From contig NZ_NFUU01000001.1 in the NCBI RefSeq assembly GCF_002127265.1, positions 186,001 to 250,000 of the forward strand: a stretch of DNA of 64,000 bases, written 5' to 3'. Numbering within the stretch: the first letter of the stretch is position 1; the number at the start of each line of letters is the position of its first letter. The stretch is from Hydrogenophaga sp. IBVHS1. GTDB lineage: Bacteria; Pseudomonadota; Gammaproteobacteria; Burkholderiales; Burkholderiaceae_C. The notes below the pieces were generated by a model. It saw only the letters and a list, made by a program, of their open reading frames with translations, was not told the origin of the DNA and did no database searches. Positions 55,781 to 64,000 of this stretch are shown here, in pieces. A program made the position numbers and the translations under genes.

Positions 55781-56758
55781 ATGTCCACATCTTCACCTTC
55801 TGGTCGAGTGCTCGCCGACATTGGCGGCACCCACGCCCGCTTCGCCTGGCAAGCCAGTGCCGGCGCTGCCATCGAACAGGTGCGCGTGCTGCGCGTTGCC
55901 GAACACCCCAGCCTGCAGCACGCGCTGCGCAGCTACCTTGACGGCATCGGGCTTCGGCGCCCTGCTGCGGCGGCCATCGCCATGGCCAACCCGGTCACCG
56001 GCGACGTGGTGCGCATGACCAACCACGACTGGTCGTTCTCCCAGGCGGCGCTCCAGGCGGAGTTCGGCTTGAGCACCCTTCGCGTGCTCAACGACTTCAC
56101 CGCGCTGGCGCTGGCGCTGCCCCACCTTCCGGCCGCCGACCTGCGCCAGGTTGGCGGTGGTCAGGCGCAGCCGGACGCGGCCATCGGCCTGCTGGGCGCG
56201 GGCACGGGCCTCGGCGTCTCCGGCCTGCTGCCCAACGGCCGGGGCGGCTGGGTTCCCATTCAGGGTGAGGGTGGCCACGTCACGCTGCCGGCCTTCACGC
56301 CGCGCGAACGGCTGGTGATGGACGGGTTTCATCGGCGCCATGGCCGCGCCTCGGCCGAAAGGCTGCTCAGCGGGCCGGGCTTGCTGGAGGCCTTTTTGCT
56401 CCTGTGCGAGGCCGACGGCGCCAGCACCGGTGACTTGAACAGCGCCGCCGCGGTGAGCGAGGCGGCGCTCGCGGGCAGCCACCCTCAGGCCACCGAAGCC
56501 TTGAACCTGTTTTGCGCCTTGCTCGGTACCGTGGCGGGCGATCTGGCCCTCACGCTCGGTGCGCGCGGCGGCGTGTACGTTGGGGGAGGCATCGTCCCCC
56601 GCCTCGGCGCGTGGTTCGACGCCTCGCCGTTTCGGGAGCGGTTTGAAGCCAAGGGGCGCTTCCAGGCCTACCTGGCCGCCATTCCCGTGTGGGTGATCAC
56701 CGCAGAGCAGTCGCCGGCCTTGATCGGGGCCTCCCGCGCGCTGGATGACCTGGGCTGA
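55781..56758 (+). CDS. glk: glucokinase
   Basis: A ROK-independent (Glk/GLK1-type) kinase of 325 residues that makes glucose-6-phosphate from glucose and ATP. The phosphate-binding LADIGGTHARFA opens the protein; VLNDFTALALALP contains the catalytic aspartate, LGAGTGLGVSGL the adenosine motif and GEGGHVTLP the glucose contact. ATG at 55781 removes a 12-residue upstream extension that lacks conservation. It would recapture glucose set free by GlgX/MalQ and the GH15 enzyme encoded nearby. Confidence 0.95.
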   Translation: MSTSSPSGRVLADIGGTHARFAWQASAGAAIEQVRVLRVAEHPSLQHALRSYLDGIGLRRPAAAAIAMANPVTGDVVRMTNHDWSFSQAALQAEFGLSTLRVLNDFTALALALPHLPAADLRQVGGGQAQPDAAIGLLGAGTGLGVSGLLPNGRGGWVPIQGEGGHVTLPAFTPRERLVMDGFHRRHGRASAERLLSGPGLLEAFLLLCEADGASTGDLNSAAAVSEAALAGSHPQATEALNLFCALLGTVAGDLALTLGARGGVYVGGGIVPRLGAWFDASPFRERFEAKGRFQAYLAAIPVWVITAEQSPALIGASRALDDLG

Positions 56759-56765
56759 CACCCGC

Positions 56766-57182
56766 TCAGCCGGCGTCGTCCTCGAGCTTCCAGGCGAAGC
56801 CGCAGCGCTTGCAGCACACCGGCACCCAGCCGGCTTTGGGCCGGTGCTGCGCCTCCACCAGTTGCAGCAGCCCATAGGCCTTGCACTGCGGACAATTGGC
56901 CTGGTTGGCCAGTTCTTCGGCGTGCATGAGCAGGTAGAGGTAGCGGCGCAAGGCCCAGAGCGAGATGGCGCCACAGATCAGGACGAAGGCAAAGTCCAAG
57001 ATCTTCTCGAAGGTGGTGCCACCGCCAATGGCCTCGAAGCTGGCCAGCAGGGCCACCACCGAGAGCAACGCCAGCAACATGTGCGCATGGCTGGAAAGCA
57101 GTTCGCGCTCGTACCATTTGCGAAAACCCACCCGCCGTATGCCTTCGGCCAGCGTGCGATTCAGGGGGTTGCGGGCGGCCAT
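56766..57182 (-). CDS. membrane protein with C-terminal zinc ribbon
   Basis: A protein of 138 residues with two transmembrane helices (about 35-52 and 60-85) followed by a cytoplasmic zinc-ribbon-like tail with two cysteine pairs (NCPQCKAYG and VCCKRCGFAW). The N-terminus is basic. I do not recognise a named family. It lies behind the MscS gene on the same strand after 91 bases, which include a CCCACGG/CCGTGGG stem (57252-57268), and is convergent with glk. Confidence 0.7.
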   Translation of the reverse strand: MAARNPLNRTLAEGIRRVGFRKWYERELLSSHAHMLLALLSVVALLASFEAIGGGTTFEKILDFAFVLICGAISLWALRRYLYLLMHAEELANQANCPQCKAYGLLQLVEAQHRPKAGWVPVCCKRCGFAWKLEDDAG

Positions 57183-57273
57183 GGTGTGGGGGTGGGGTGT
57201 GTCGCATGGTGGCACACGCGGCGCCCGCGCACCAGCTCCACGGGCCGATATCCCACGGCCGCCGTGGGGTTCC

Positions 57274-58179
57274 TCAGCTTTCCTGCAGTTGCCGCAGCGC
57301 GAAGGCGGGCGCCTGGCCTTCCCGGTTCTGTCCGGCGTACACCGTGAGGTGCGGAAACGGAATCTCGATGCCCTTGGCGTCAAAGGCCGCCTTGAGCCGG
57401 CGCAGGTATTCACGCTTCACACCCCATTGCTCCAGCGGCAGCGTCCGGAAGCGGCAACGGATCACCACGGCGGAATCGCCCCAGCTTTCGACGCCAGCGA
57501 TCTCCAGGTCGGCCATGATCTTGCCCATGAAGTCGGGTTGATCGCGCATCTGGGCAGCCACCTCGCGCATGACCTCCATGACGTCATCCACGTTCTCGCG
57601 ATAGGCCACGCCAATGTCCATCACCGCGTTGCTGAAGCCGCGGGTCATGTTGATCACGGTGCTGATGGTGCCGTTGGGCACGTAGTGCACGTTGCCGTCG
57701 TAGTCGCGCAGTTGCACGTAGCGCAGGGTGACCTCTTCCACGGCTCCCGCGTGGTCGCCGATCTTGATCACATCACCCTGGCGGATCTGGTTTTCCAGCA
57801 GCAGGAAGAAGCCGGTGAAGTAGTCCTTGACCAGGCTTTGCGCGCCGAAACCCACCGCCAGCCCCACCACACCAGCGGCACCGAGGATGGGCGCTACCGA
57901 CACCCCGAGTTCGGCCAGCACCAGCATTCCCGCCACCAGACTCACCACCACCGCCACCAGGTAGCGAAACACGCGGCCCAGGGTCTGGGCGCGTTTGGCG
58001 GCCTCACGGTCGTCGATGCGGCTGGCAATGCGCTCGCGCAGGGTGCGCACGGCGCGCTGCAGCACGATGATGAGCAGCCAGGCCGCAAGGATGATCCCAA
58101 CAATGCGCGTGAGGCTGGCGGCTGCGCCACCCAGGCTGATCCACCAGCGGCTGGCGATGTCGATGAAGTTGTCGGTCAT
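57274..58179 (-). CDS. small-conductance mechanosensitive channel (MscS family)
   Basis: An inner-membrane channel of 301 residues that opens under membrane tension to release solutes after hypo-osmotic shock. Helix TM3 is visible as ILGAAGVVGLAVGFGAQSLVKDYFTG with the Gly/Ala packing typical of MscS, followed by the beta domain (IRQGDVIKIGDHAGAVEEVTLRY, VHYVPNGTISTVINMT). AGGAGG precedes the ATG. It follows otsA after a terminator-like hairpin, an apt neighbour because trehalose is an osmolyte. Confidence 0.93.
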   Translation of the reverse strand: MTDNFIDIASRWWISLGGAAASLTRIVGIILAAWLLIIVLQRAVRTLRERIASRIDDREAAKRAQTLGRVFRYLVAVVVSLVAGMLVLAELGVSVAPILGAAGVVGLAVGFGAQSLVKDYFTGFFLLLENQIRQGDVIKIGDHAGAVEEVTLRYVQLRDYDGNVHYVPNGTISTVINMTRGFSNAVMDIGVAYRENVDDVMEVMREVAAQMRDQPDFMGKIMADLEIAGVESWGDSAVVIRCRFRTLPLEQWGVKREYLRRLKAAFDAKGIEIPFPHLTVYAGQNREGQAPAFALRQLQES

Positions 58180-58194
58180 GGGAAAGTCCTCCTG

Positions 58195-58241
58195 GAAAAA
58201 GGAAAAGCAAAGCGGGCGCCGGCCTTGCGACCAGCGCCCGC
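58195..58241 (-). terminator. intrinsic terminator after otsA
   Basis: On the minus strand GCGGGCGC (58241-58234) pairs with GCGCCCGC (58219-58212), followed by a T-rich run (CTTTGCTTTTCCTTTTT). It would separate otsA from the MscS gene, although some read-through is possible. Confidence 0.7.
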
Positions 58242-58253
58242 GGCGAGGATGGG

Positions 58254-59636
58254 TTACGGGGCGGGAATGGCGGCGAGCGCGGCCAGGAAGCGTTCGCGCC
58301 ACCAGTGCACGTCCTGCTCGCGAATCTGCGCGAGCAGTGTCTGGTGTCGGCGCTGGCGTTCGTCCAGCGGCATCTGCAGTGCGCGCTGAATGGTCTGCGC
58401 GGTGCGCGAGGTGTCGTAGGGATTGACCAGCAGCGCATCGCGCATCCGCTCGGCCGCACCGGCAAACCGCGAGAGCACCAGCACGCCGGGATCGTCCGCG
58501 TCCTGAGCGACGATGAATTCCTTGGCCACGAGGTTCATGCCGTCGCGCAGCGGCGTGACCAGCGCCACGCTGGCCGCGCGGTAGAGGCCGGGCAGGCGTT
58601 TGCGCGCCACGCTGCGGTGGATGTAGCGCACCGGCATCCAGTCGAGCTCGCCGAAGTCGCCGTTGATCGATCCGCACAGGCTTTCGAGTTCCTGCCGCAG
58701 CGCCGCATACGCGTCCACCGACTCGCGGCTGGGCGCGGCAATCTGGATCAGCGTGGCGCTGCCCAGGTTCTCCGGGTAGTCCTTCAACAACTGGCGAAAC
58801 GACTTGAGCCGCTGCGGCAAGCCTTTTGAGTAGTCCATGCGCTCCACGCCCAGCAGCAGGCGCCGGCGCGAATACTCGGTGCGCATCTGGTTGAACATGT
58901 CTTGCGATTCGCGGCCCTTGCCGAGATCGATGAACTCGTCCACGTCGATGCCGATCGGGAACGCCTGCACCTGCAGCGTTTTCCCGAACGCACGGAATTC
59001 GTGCTCGCCCAGGATGTCGGCTGGCACCTCGGTGCCCACGTAGCGAGCGAAGTGCGCCACGTCGGCCTCGCTCTGGAAACCCACCAGATCGTAGGCGAAC
59101 AAGGAACGCATCAGCCAGTCGTGTTCGGGCACAGCCGCAAGGATCAAGGGCGGGGGCAGCGGGATGTGCAGGAAGAAGCCCATGCGCTGCTTGCAACCCA
59201 TCGCCCGCAGCTCGGCCGCGAGTGGAATGAGGTGGTAGTCGTGCACCCAGATCACGTCGTCGGGCTTGAGCAAGCTGGCCAGCTTGTGCGCAAACATCTG
59301 GTTCACGCGCCGATAGCCGCCGATGTAGCCGGCATCGAAATCCGCCAGGTCCAGCCGGTAGTGAAACACCGGCCAGAGCACGCCGTTGCTGTAGCCGAGG
59401 TAGTAGCTGTCGTGGTCTTCGCGGCTGAGGTCTACGGTGGCGAGTTGCACCTTGCCGGCCTGGTGCAGGTGCAGCTCGCCTTCGCCCGGCGTGCCGTCTT
59501 CCACCACTTTTCCGCTCCAGCCAAACCACAAACCACCCGATGATTCCAGCGCCTGCCCCAGCGCCACCGCGAGCCCGCCCGAGGCGGTCTTGCGCGGATC
59601 GGCAATGCGGTTGGAGACGACGACCAGTCTTCCCAT
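58254..59636 (-). CDS. otsA: trehalose-6-phosphate synthase
   Basis: A GT20 enzyme of 460 residues that joins UDP- (or ADP-) glucose and glucose-6-phosphate. The N-terminus LVVVSNRIADP, the substrate blocks GYSNGVLWPVFHYR, VIWVHDYHLIPLA and ERMDYSKGLPQRL, and the donor-site block TPLRDGMNLVAKEF are intact. The ATG at 59636 directly abuts the stop of the GH15 gene with no spacing. Confidence 0.97.
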   Translation of the reverse strand: MGRLVVVSNRIADPRKTASGGLAVALGQALESSGGLWFGWSGKVVEDGTPGEGELHLHQAGKVQLATVDLSREDHDSYYLGYSNGVLWPVFHYRLDLADFDAGYIGGYRRVNQMFAHKLASLLKPDDVIWVHDYHLIPLAAELRAMGCKQRMGFFLHIPLPPPLILAAVPEHDWLMRSLFAYDLVGFQSEADVAHFARYVGTEVPADILGEHEFRAFGKTLQVQAFPIGIDVDEFIDLGKGRESQDMFNQMRTEYSRRRLLLGVERMDYSKGLPQRLKSFRQLLKDYPENLGSATLIQIAAPSRESVDAYAALRQELESLCGSINGDFGELDWMPVRYIHRSVARKRLPGLYRAASVALVTPLRDGMNLVAKEFIVAQDADDPGVLVLSRFAGAAERMRDALLVNPYDTSRTAQTIQRALQMPLDERQRRHQTLLAQIREQDVHWWRERFLAALAAIPAP

Positions 59637-61469
59637 CTAAATCACCGTGTCCCAGTCGGCGGAGAGTCGAACCGCCGCGTTGATGATGCCCACCATCGAG
59701 TAGGTCTGTGGGAAGTTGCCCCACATCTCGCCGGTGGTGGCGTGCGTGTCCTCCGACAGCATGCCCAGCGGGTTGCGCGCGGCCAGCATGGTCTCGAAGA
59801 TGGCGCGCGCTTCAGCCACGCGGCCGATGCGAGCGAGCGCGTCGATGCGCCAGAAGGTGCAGATGTTGAAGGCGGTCTCGGGCGTGCCGAAATCGTCGGC
59901 CGCTTCGTAGCGGCGCATGAAGGGGCCATCGCAAAGGTGTTTTTCCAGCGCCTCCAGCGTCGAAATGAAGCGGGGATCCTTCGGGTCGATCAGGCCCACT
60001 TCGGCCATCAACAACACGCTCGCGTCCAGATCGCGGCCGCCAAAGCTCTCGGCAAAAGCCTGGCGTTCCTCGTTCCACGATTCGCGCAGGATGCGTTCGC
60101 GCATGGCGTCGGCGTGGCGCTTCCAGTAGATGGCGCGCTCCGGCAGGGCGAGTGTGTGCGCGATCTTGGCCAGGCGGTCGCAAGCGGCCCAGCACATCAG
60201 CACCGAGCTGGTGTGCACCCGGGCGCGCGTGCGCAGCTCCCACATGCCAGCATCGGGCTGGTCGTGGATGCGCACGGCCTGCTCGCCTACTTCCTCCAGC
60301 CGCTCGAACTCGGCCAGGCCTGCGGGGTGCAGCAGGCGGCGGTCGTGAAACGCCTGTGCGGCGGCCAGCACGATGTTGCCGTACACGTCGTGCTGAAAAT
60401 GTTCCTGCGCCTGGTTGCCCACGCGAACCGGGCCCATGCCCCGGTAGCCCGGCAAGGTGTCGCAGATGCGCTCGGGCAGCTCGCGCTCCAGGCCAATGCC
60501 GTGCAGCGGTTGCACATGCCCACCGCCTGCGCCCACCACCACGTTGGCGAGCCAGCGCAGGTAGTCTTCCATAGTGCCCACCTCGGCCAGGCTGTTGAGC
60601 GCGCGCACCACAAAGAACGCATCGCGCAGCCAGCAGTAGCGGTAGTCCCAGTTGCGCTGGCTGCCCGGCGCTTCAGGAATGCTGGTCGTCATGGCGGCGA
60701 TGATCGCGCCGGTGTCTTCGAACAGCGAGAGCTTGAGCGTGATGGCGGCGCGGATCACCGCGTCCTGCCATTCCAGCGGCAGGGCCAAGCGCTGGCTCCA
60801 GCCGCGCCAGTAGGCCAGCGTTTCCTGCTCGAAGTGTCGCGCCGTGTCCCCCACGCCACCTTCGAGCGTTTCGTCCGGGCCGATGAGGAAGTTGTGTTCT
60901 CGCGTGAGCAGGAAGGGCTCGCGCGCCAGCACGTGGCTGATGGAGGCGTCGGTCTGCAGGCGCAGCGTCTGCTGGTCGCCCACGTAACGAATGTGGTTGC
61001 TGCCCGAGGTGATGGTGGGCGCCTGGCGCCCCCAGTCGAAGCGCGGCGTCACGCTCACGCGAATGCGCGGCGCGCCTTGCAGCGGGCGCACGCGGCGCAC
61101 CAGCATGGTGGGACGAAAAAAGCGCCCGCGCGAGAGAAAGCGCGGCGCGAAATCGGTGATGGCAATGCCCTGACCATGGCGGTCCCACAACTCCGTGACC
61201 AGCACGGCCGTGTTGGGCTCATAACGTTGCCGGGCCTCGGCCAGGTCTTCAATCTCGATCGCGAAGGAACCCTGCTCGGCGTCTTCGCCGCCCAGCAGGG
61301 CGTGGAACACCGGGTCGCCGTCGAAGCGCGGCAGGCAACTCCAGACCACGCGTCCGTGCGGATCAATCAGGGCGCTGAACGCGCAGTTGCCCACCACGCC
61401 CAGCGAGAGAGATGGCGGGGCGGGGGGCGCGAAACCGCGCGCTGCGTGGGGGATGTCGTCGGGTTTCAT
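59637..61469 (-). CDS. glycoside hydrolase family 15 protein (glucoamylase or trehalase)
   Basis: A protein of 610 residues with an N-terminal beta-sandwich (about 20-230) and a GH15 (alpha/alpha)6 barrel. Visible are NWDYRYCWLRDAFFVVRAL, MWELRTRARVHTSSVLMCWAACDRL and the C-terminal FNICTFWRIDALARIGRVAEA and GNFPQTYSMVGIINA. GH15 members release glucose from alpha-glucans, but a subgroup, including the mycobacterial enzyme, is trehalase. Its place between otsB and otsA favours trehalose or a related glucoside. No signal peptide is seen, so it is cytoplasmic. The start overlaps the otsB stop (ATGA). Confidence 0.93.
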   Translation of the reverse strand: MKPDDIPHAARGFAPPAPPSLSLGVVGNCAFSALIDPHGRVVWSCLPRFDGDPVFHALLGGEDAEQGSFAIEIEDLAEARQRYEPNTAVLVTELWDRHGQGIAITDFAPRFLSRGRFFRPTMLVRRVRPLQGAPRIRVSVTPRFDWGRQAPTITSGSNHIRYVGDQQTLRLQTDASISHVLAREPFLLTREHNFLIGPDETLEGGVGDTARHFEQETLAYWRGWSQRLALPLEWQDAVIRAAITLKLSLFEDTGAIIAAMTTSIPEAPGSQRNWDYRYCWLRDAFFVVRALNSLAEVGTMEDYLRWLANVVVGAGGGHVQPLHGIGLERELPERICDTLPGYRGMGPVRVGNQAQEHFQHDVYGNIVLAAAQAFHDRRLLHPAGLAEFERLEEVGEQAVRIHDQPDAGMWELRTRARVHTSSVLMCWAACDRLAKIAHTLALPERAIYWKRHADAMRERILRESWNEERQAFAESFGGRDLDASVLLMAEVGLIDPKDPRFISTLEALEKHLCDGPFMRRYEAADDFGTPETAFNICTFWRIDALARIGRVAEARAIFETMLAARNPLGMLSEDTHATTGEMWGNFPQTYSMVGIINAAVRLSADWDTVI

Positions 61470-62206
61470 GGCGTGGCAGCTTGCGCTTGCAGAGATTCGG
61501 ATAACCAGGTTCGCAGAGCGTCGGGACTCGGGCAGCGGTACAGAGCGCAAGTGGGACCATCGCCGATCTTGATGCCCGCACCGCCCAGACGCTGGGCCAC
61601 TTCAAAACCGGCCTCGTCGGTGACGTCGTCGCCGGCGAACAGCGGCACGCGGCCGGCAAAAGGCGCTTCCTGCATGAAGGCTTCAATGGCCAGCCCCTTG
61701 CTGACGCGAGCGGACTTCACTTCCACCACGGCCTTTCCGCGCAACAGTTGCAGCTCGGGATCGTTGGCGATCACCGAGGCCAACGTCGTCACGCACAAGG
61801 CCTCCAGCGCCGGTGCCAGGCGGAAGTGCAGGGCCATGGAAGTGCGCTTGTGTTCGACCAGCAGGCCCTCGTGCCGGGCGGCGATGGCCTGGGCGGCTTC
61901 AAGCGCTGCGGCCAGGCCGAGCGGTTGTGCCTGTTCAAAAAGACCTTGAGCCGACTCGCGCAGAGCGCCATGCTCGAACGCAGCTGGCCAGCGCCACGGC
62001 GAGAGCATGGGCTCGATGTCCTGGCGCGCGCGGCCGGTCACCAGCGCGAGCGCGCCGTCGAGCCGTTGGTGCAGCTTGTCCAGCAGGGAGGCCAGTTCCA
62101 CGGGGACCAGCACCGAGTCGGGCCGTTGGGCCAGATCGGCGAGGGTTCCATCAAAGTCCAGGAACAGGGCCGAGCGGTCTGTCAGCAATATCGGTAATGT
62201 GCTCAT
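61466..62206 (-). CDS. otsB: trehalose-6-phosphate phosphatase
   Basis: A HAD phosphatase of 246 residues that dephosphorylates trehalose-6-phosphate. Motif I is FLDFDGTLA (about 21-29), motif II lies in LALVTGR, the lysine in VEVKSARVSKGLA, and motif IV is FAGDDVTDEAGF. It is first in the operon otsB-GH15-otsA. ATG at 62206 is chosen; an in-frame start 51 bases upstream lacks support. Confidence 0.95.
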   Translation of the reverse strand: MSTLPILLTDRSALFLDFDGTLADLAQRPDSVLVPVELASLLDKLHQRLDGALALVTGRARQDIEPMLSPWRWPAAFEHGALRESAQGLFEQAQPLGLAAALEAAQAIAARHEGLLVEHKRTSMALHFRLAPALEALCVTTLASVIANDPELQLLRGKAVVEVKSARVSKGLAIEAFMQEAPFAGRVPLFAGDDVTDEAGFEVAQRLGGAGIKIGDGPTCALYRCPSPDALRTWLSESLQAQAATP

Positions 62207-62310
62207 CAAGCCAATACCGTAACAGACGCGGCGATGGGCCAGCGCCGGCGCTGCCATGACCGACCTCTCCGCTGCGGGACTTGTTGCCTTGCTTGCGCTT
62301 TGTTTCGACT

Positions 62311-63591
62311 TCAGTCCGGCGCAGCCAGACCCATGCCTTCGGCGAGCGCCTTCACGCGAGCGCGCTGGATGCGCTCACCCACCCGAGGACCGGCAAGGCC
62401 GTCGGCCTGGGCCTCTGCCGCCACCACGGCGGTGTCCACCGATTGCGCCAGCGCCAGTGCTTGCGCGAGCCGCGCGCGCTGGGGGTAGCCGTGTTCGCTG
62501 TGCCCCAGCCGGCCACGTGCGTCGCATTCGCAGGCCAGCAGCACATCGTGAAACCGCGCCGGCTTGCGCAAGGCATCGCAGCGTTCGAGCAGGCGGACCA
62601 GCGCCGCCGCACCGAGTTCGCCGCTGCGGTGGATGTTGCCGTGCTCGCGTGCCACCACATCGGCCAGCTCGCGGCATTCCACCGGCACGCGCCAGCGATC
62701 GCAAACCTGTTTGAGCAGTTTCGCGCTGCGCGCTTCGTGCCCGATGTGCCGAGGCAACTCTTCTACCGGCGTCGTGCCCTTGCCAAGGTCGTGGCACAGG
62801 CAGGCGAAGCGTGTGGGCAGGTTTGCGCCCAGGTGCGCGCTCATGTCCAGCACCATCATGAGGTGCACGCCTGTGTCGATTTCCGGGTGGTACTCGGGGC
62901 GCTGTGGCACGCCCCAGAGGCGATCCACCTCGGGCAGCAGGCGCTTGAGGGCACCGCATTCGCGCAACACCTCGAACATCCGGCTGGGCCGTTGCTCCAT
63001 GAGTCCCCGCGCGAGTTCCTGCCACACACGTTCGGCCACCAGGTGGTCCACCTCGCCGTGCTCGACCATCTGGCGCATCAGTTCCAGCGTCTTCTCTGCC
63101 ACCGTGAAATCGGGAAAGCGCGCGGCAAACCGCGCCACGCGAAGGATGCGCACGGGGTCTTCAGCGAACGAAGTGGTGACGTGGCGCAGCACGCGATCAC
63201 GCAGGTCTTGCTGGCCCTGGTGCGGATCGATCAACGGTGCGTGGGCCGGCTGGTCGGCGTGCTCGGCAGCGACCGCCATGGCGTTGATGGTCAGGTCGCG
63301 CCGCGCGAGGTCGTCTTCCAGTGTGACGCCAGGCGCAGCGTGGAATGCGAAGCCGTGGTATCCCGGCGCGGTCTTGCGCTCGGTGCGCGCGAGCGCATAT
63401 TCCTCGTGCGTTTGGGGATGCAGGAACACCGGAAAATCGCGGCCCACCGGCAGGAAGCCCTGGTCCACCATGGCCTCGGGCGTGGCACCCACCACTACCC
63501 AGTCGCGGTCCACATGCGAGCCTTCAGGCGAGCCTGCGTCGCGCGCCATCAGCGCGTCTCGAACCGCGCCGCCCACAAGGTAAATTTTCAT
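62311..63591 (-). CDS. cca: CCA tRNA nucleotidyltransferase (with HD domain)
   Basis: A class II CCA-adding enzyme of 426 residues that builds and repairs the 3' CCA end of tRNA. N-terminal VGGAVRDALM and DRDWVVVG carry the nucleotide-binding glycines and catalytic aspartates; RRDLTINAM and EDPVRILRVARFAAR are the following conserved blocks. A C-terminal HD phosphohydrolase domain is present (CLCHDLGKG), as in E. coli. Otherwise complete. Confidence 0.96.
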   Translation of the reverse strand: MKIYLVGGAVRDALMARDAGSPEGSHVDRDWVVVGATPEAMVDQGFLPVGRDFPVFLHPQTHEEYALARTERKTAPGYHGFAFHAAPGVTLEDDLARRDLTINAMAVAAEHADQPAHAPLIDPHQGQQDLRDRVLRHVTTSFAEDPVRILRVARFAARFPDFTVAEKTLELMRQMVEHGEVDHLVAERVWQELARGLMEQRPSRMFEVLRECGALKRLLPEVDRLWGVPQRPEYHPEIDTGVHLMMVLDMSAHLGANLPTRFACLCHDLGKGTTPVEELPRHIGHEARSAKLLKQVCDRWRVPVECRELADVVAREHGNIHRSGELGAAALVRLLERCDALRKPARFHDVLLACECDARGRLGHSEHGYPQRARLAQALALAQSVDTAVVAAEAQADGLAGPRVGERIQRARVKALAEGMGLAAPD

Positions 63592-63618
63592 GGGGGCGAG
63601 TTTAGGGGTATCGCCCTG

Positions 63619-64000
63619 TCAGCGGCCCAGTCGATAGGGTTCATCGAAATCGATGAAATCCTGTTCCTTCAGTGCGTCCTTGATCCAGGCCTGCACACCG
63701 GGCAGCGCCGTGACCCGCGCGACGTAGGCCGCCAGATCGGCGGGTACCGGCAGGCCGTAGGTGTTGATGCGCATGCAGACCGGTGCAAAGTAGGCATCGG
63801 CAATGGTGAAGTCCCCGAACAGCAGGCTGCCCTCGGGTTGAGAGGCCAGCAGGTCGCTCCACATGCCGCAGAGCCGCGCGACGTCGGCACGCACGTCGGG
63901 TTTGTCGCGCCAGATGAGGCGGCCCACATCGGGCAGCGAAGCCTCGATGTTCATGGGGCAGTGGTTGCGCAGCGCGCTGAAGCCGCTGTGCATTTCGGCA
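63619..64000 (-). CDS. glutathione S-transferase family protein, 5' end outside window
   Basis: The C-terminal 126 residues of a GST-fold protein; the reading frame continues past the right edge. The visible part is the all-helical C-terminal domain: AEMHSGFSALRNHCPMNIEA, then LLFGDFTIADAYFAPVCMRI, the conserved helix-capping and Asp motif of GSTs. The catalytic thioredoxin-like domain is outside, so the substrate class cannot be given. The internal ATG at 63993 is probably not the start, because the residues before it (AE) continue a conserved GST block. Confidence 0.88.
   Translation of the reverse strand, partial: AEMHSGFSALRNHCPMNIEASLPDVGRLIWRDKPDVRADVARLCGMWSDLLASQPEGSLLFGDFTIADAYFAPVCMRINTYGLPVPADLAAYVARVTALPGVQAWIKDALKEQDFIDFDEPYRLGR

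Noticed and set aside
62207..62310. Gap between cca and otsB as a possible regulatory RNA
   Set aside because: It contains only a weak GC-rich palindrome and no convincing promoter or structure; it probably holds the otsB promoter but no boxes could be assigned.

Overview
This 64 kb window is a dense, high-GC chromosomal segment of a betaproteobacterium. The best fit is Burkholderiales, family Comamonadaceae, close to Hydrogenophaga. This rests on recognisable protein families, on gene neighbourhoods (rplM-rpsI-bactofilin-erpA-M23-tyrS; phoH-ybeY; folB-SDR-MidA), on an S-adenosylhomocysteine riboswitch before ahcY, and on a Comamonadaceae-type intergenic repeat. I found no tRNA or rRNA gene, insertion sequence, prophage, CRISPR array or origin. 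No stretch longer than 300 bases lacks a gene; the largest gaps (4760-4971, 13956-14162, 16701-16962) each hold an RNA or repeat element described below.

Layout. 1-4759: a UvrA-like ATPase cut by the window edge, a cysteine-cluster protein, a small membrane protein, and an MFS transporter overlapping a HAD phosphatase. 4760-8436: riboswitch-ahcY-tlyA-metF-rlpA, with tlyA, metF and rlpA joined by 4-base overlaps; ahcY and metF belong to the activated methyl cycle. 8433-12300: the phenylacetyl-CoA epoxidase operon paaABCDE on the minus strand, with a TetR-type palindrome at its promoter. 12393-19790: CAP-domain lipoprotein, rlmJ, rplM-rpsI, a coiled-coil membrane protein, bactofilin, erpA, a large inverted repeat, an M23 peptidase and tyrS. 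19791-23342: a second inverted repeat, then an exported ankyrin/HbpS-like pair and a two-component system. 23382-34350: a six-gene glycogen and alpha-glucan operon (glgB-glgX-malQ-glgC-glgA-glgP).

34444-42609: CDF transporter, dtd, ybeY, a lysozyme-inhibitor-like protein, phoH, ruvAB, and a three-gene ABC exporter. 42628-49775: a fusion of an alkylglycerol-monooxygenase-like domain with a lysoplasmalogenase-like (YhhN/TMEM86) domain, a SPOR protein, a D-threonine-aldolase-like enzyme, a histidine phosphatase and a hybrid histidine kinase. 49788-55015: a DUF4136 lipoprotein, ttcA, a STAND-like ATPase preceded by a perfect 17-base inverted repeat, folB, a FolM-like reductase and a MidA methyltransferase. 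55024-58179: DUF2905 protein, trxC, glk, a zinc-ribbon membrane protein and an MscS channel. 58254-62206: trehalose genes otsB-GH15-otsA. 62311-64000: cca and a cut glutathione S-transferase.

How they work together. Two carbon and osmolyte modules dominate. Glucose-1-phosphate can be stored as glycogen (glgC, glgA, glgB) and released again (glgP, glgX, malQ), with glucokinase recapturing glucose. Trehalose can be made and dephosphorylated (otsA, otsB), while the GH15 enzyme may hydrolyse trehalose or glucans and the MscS channel answers osmotic shock. The most unusual protein is the ether-lipid-cleavage-like fusion at 42628-44355, followed by the ATPase with its AT-rich palindrome at 51413-52666.
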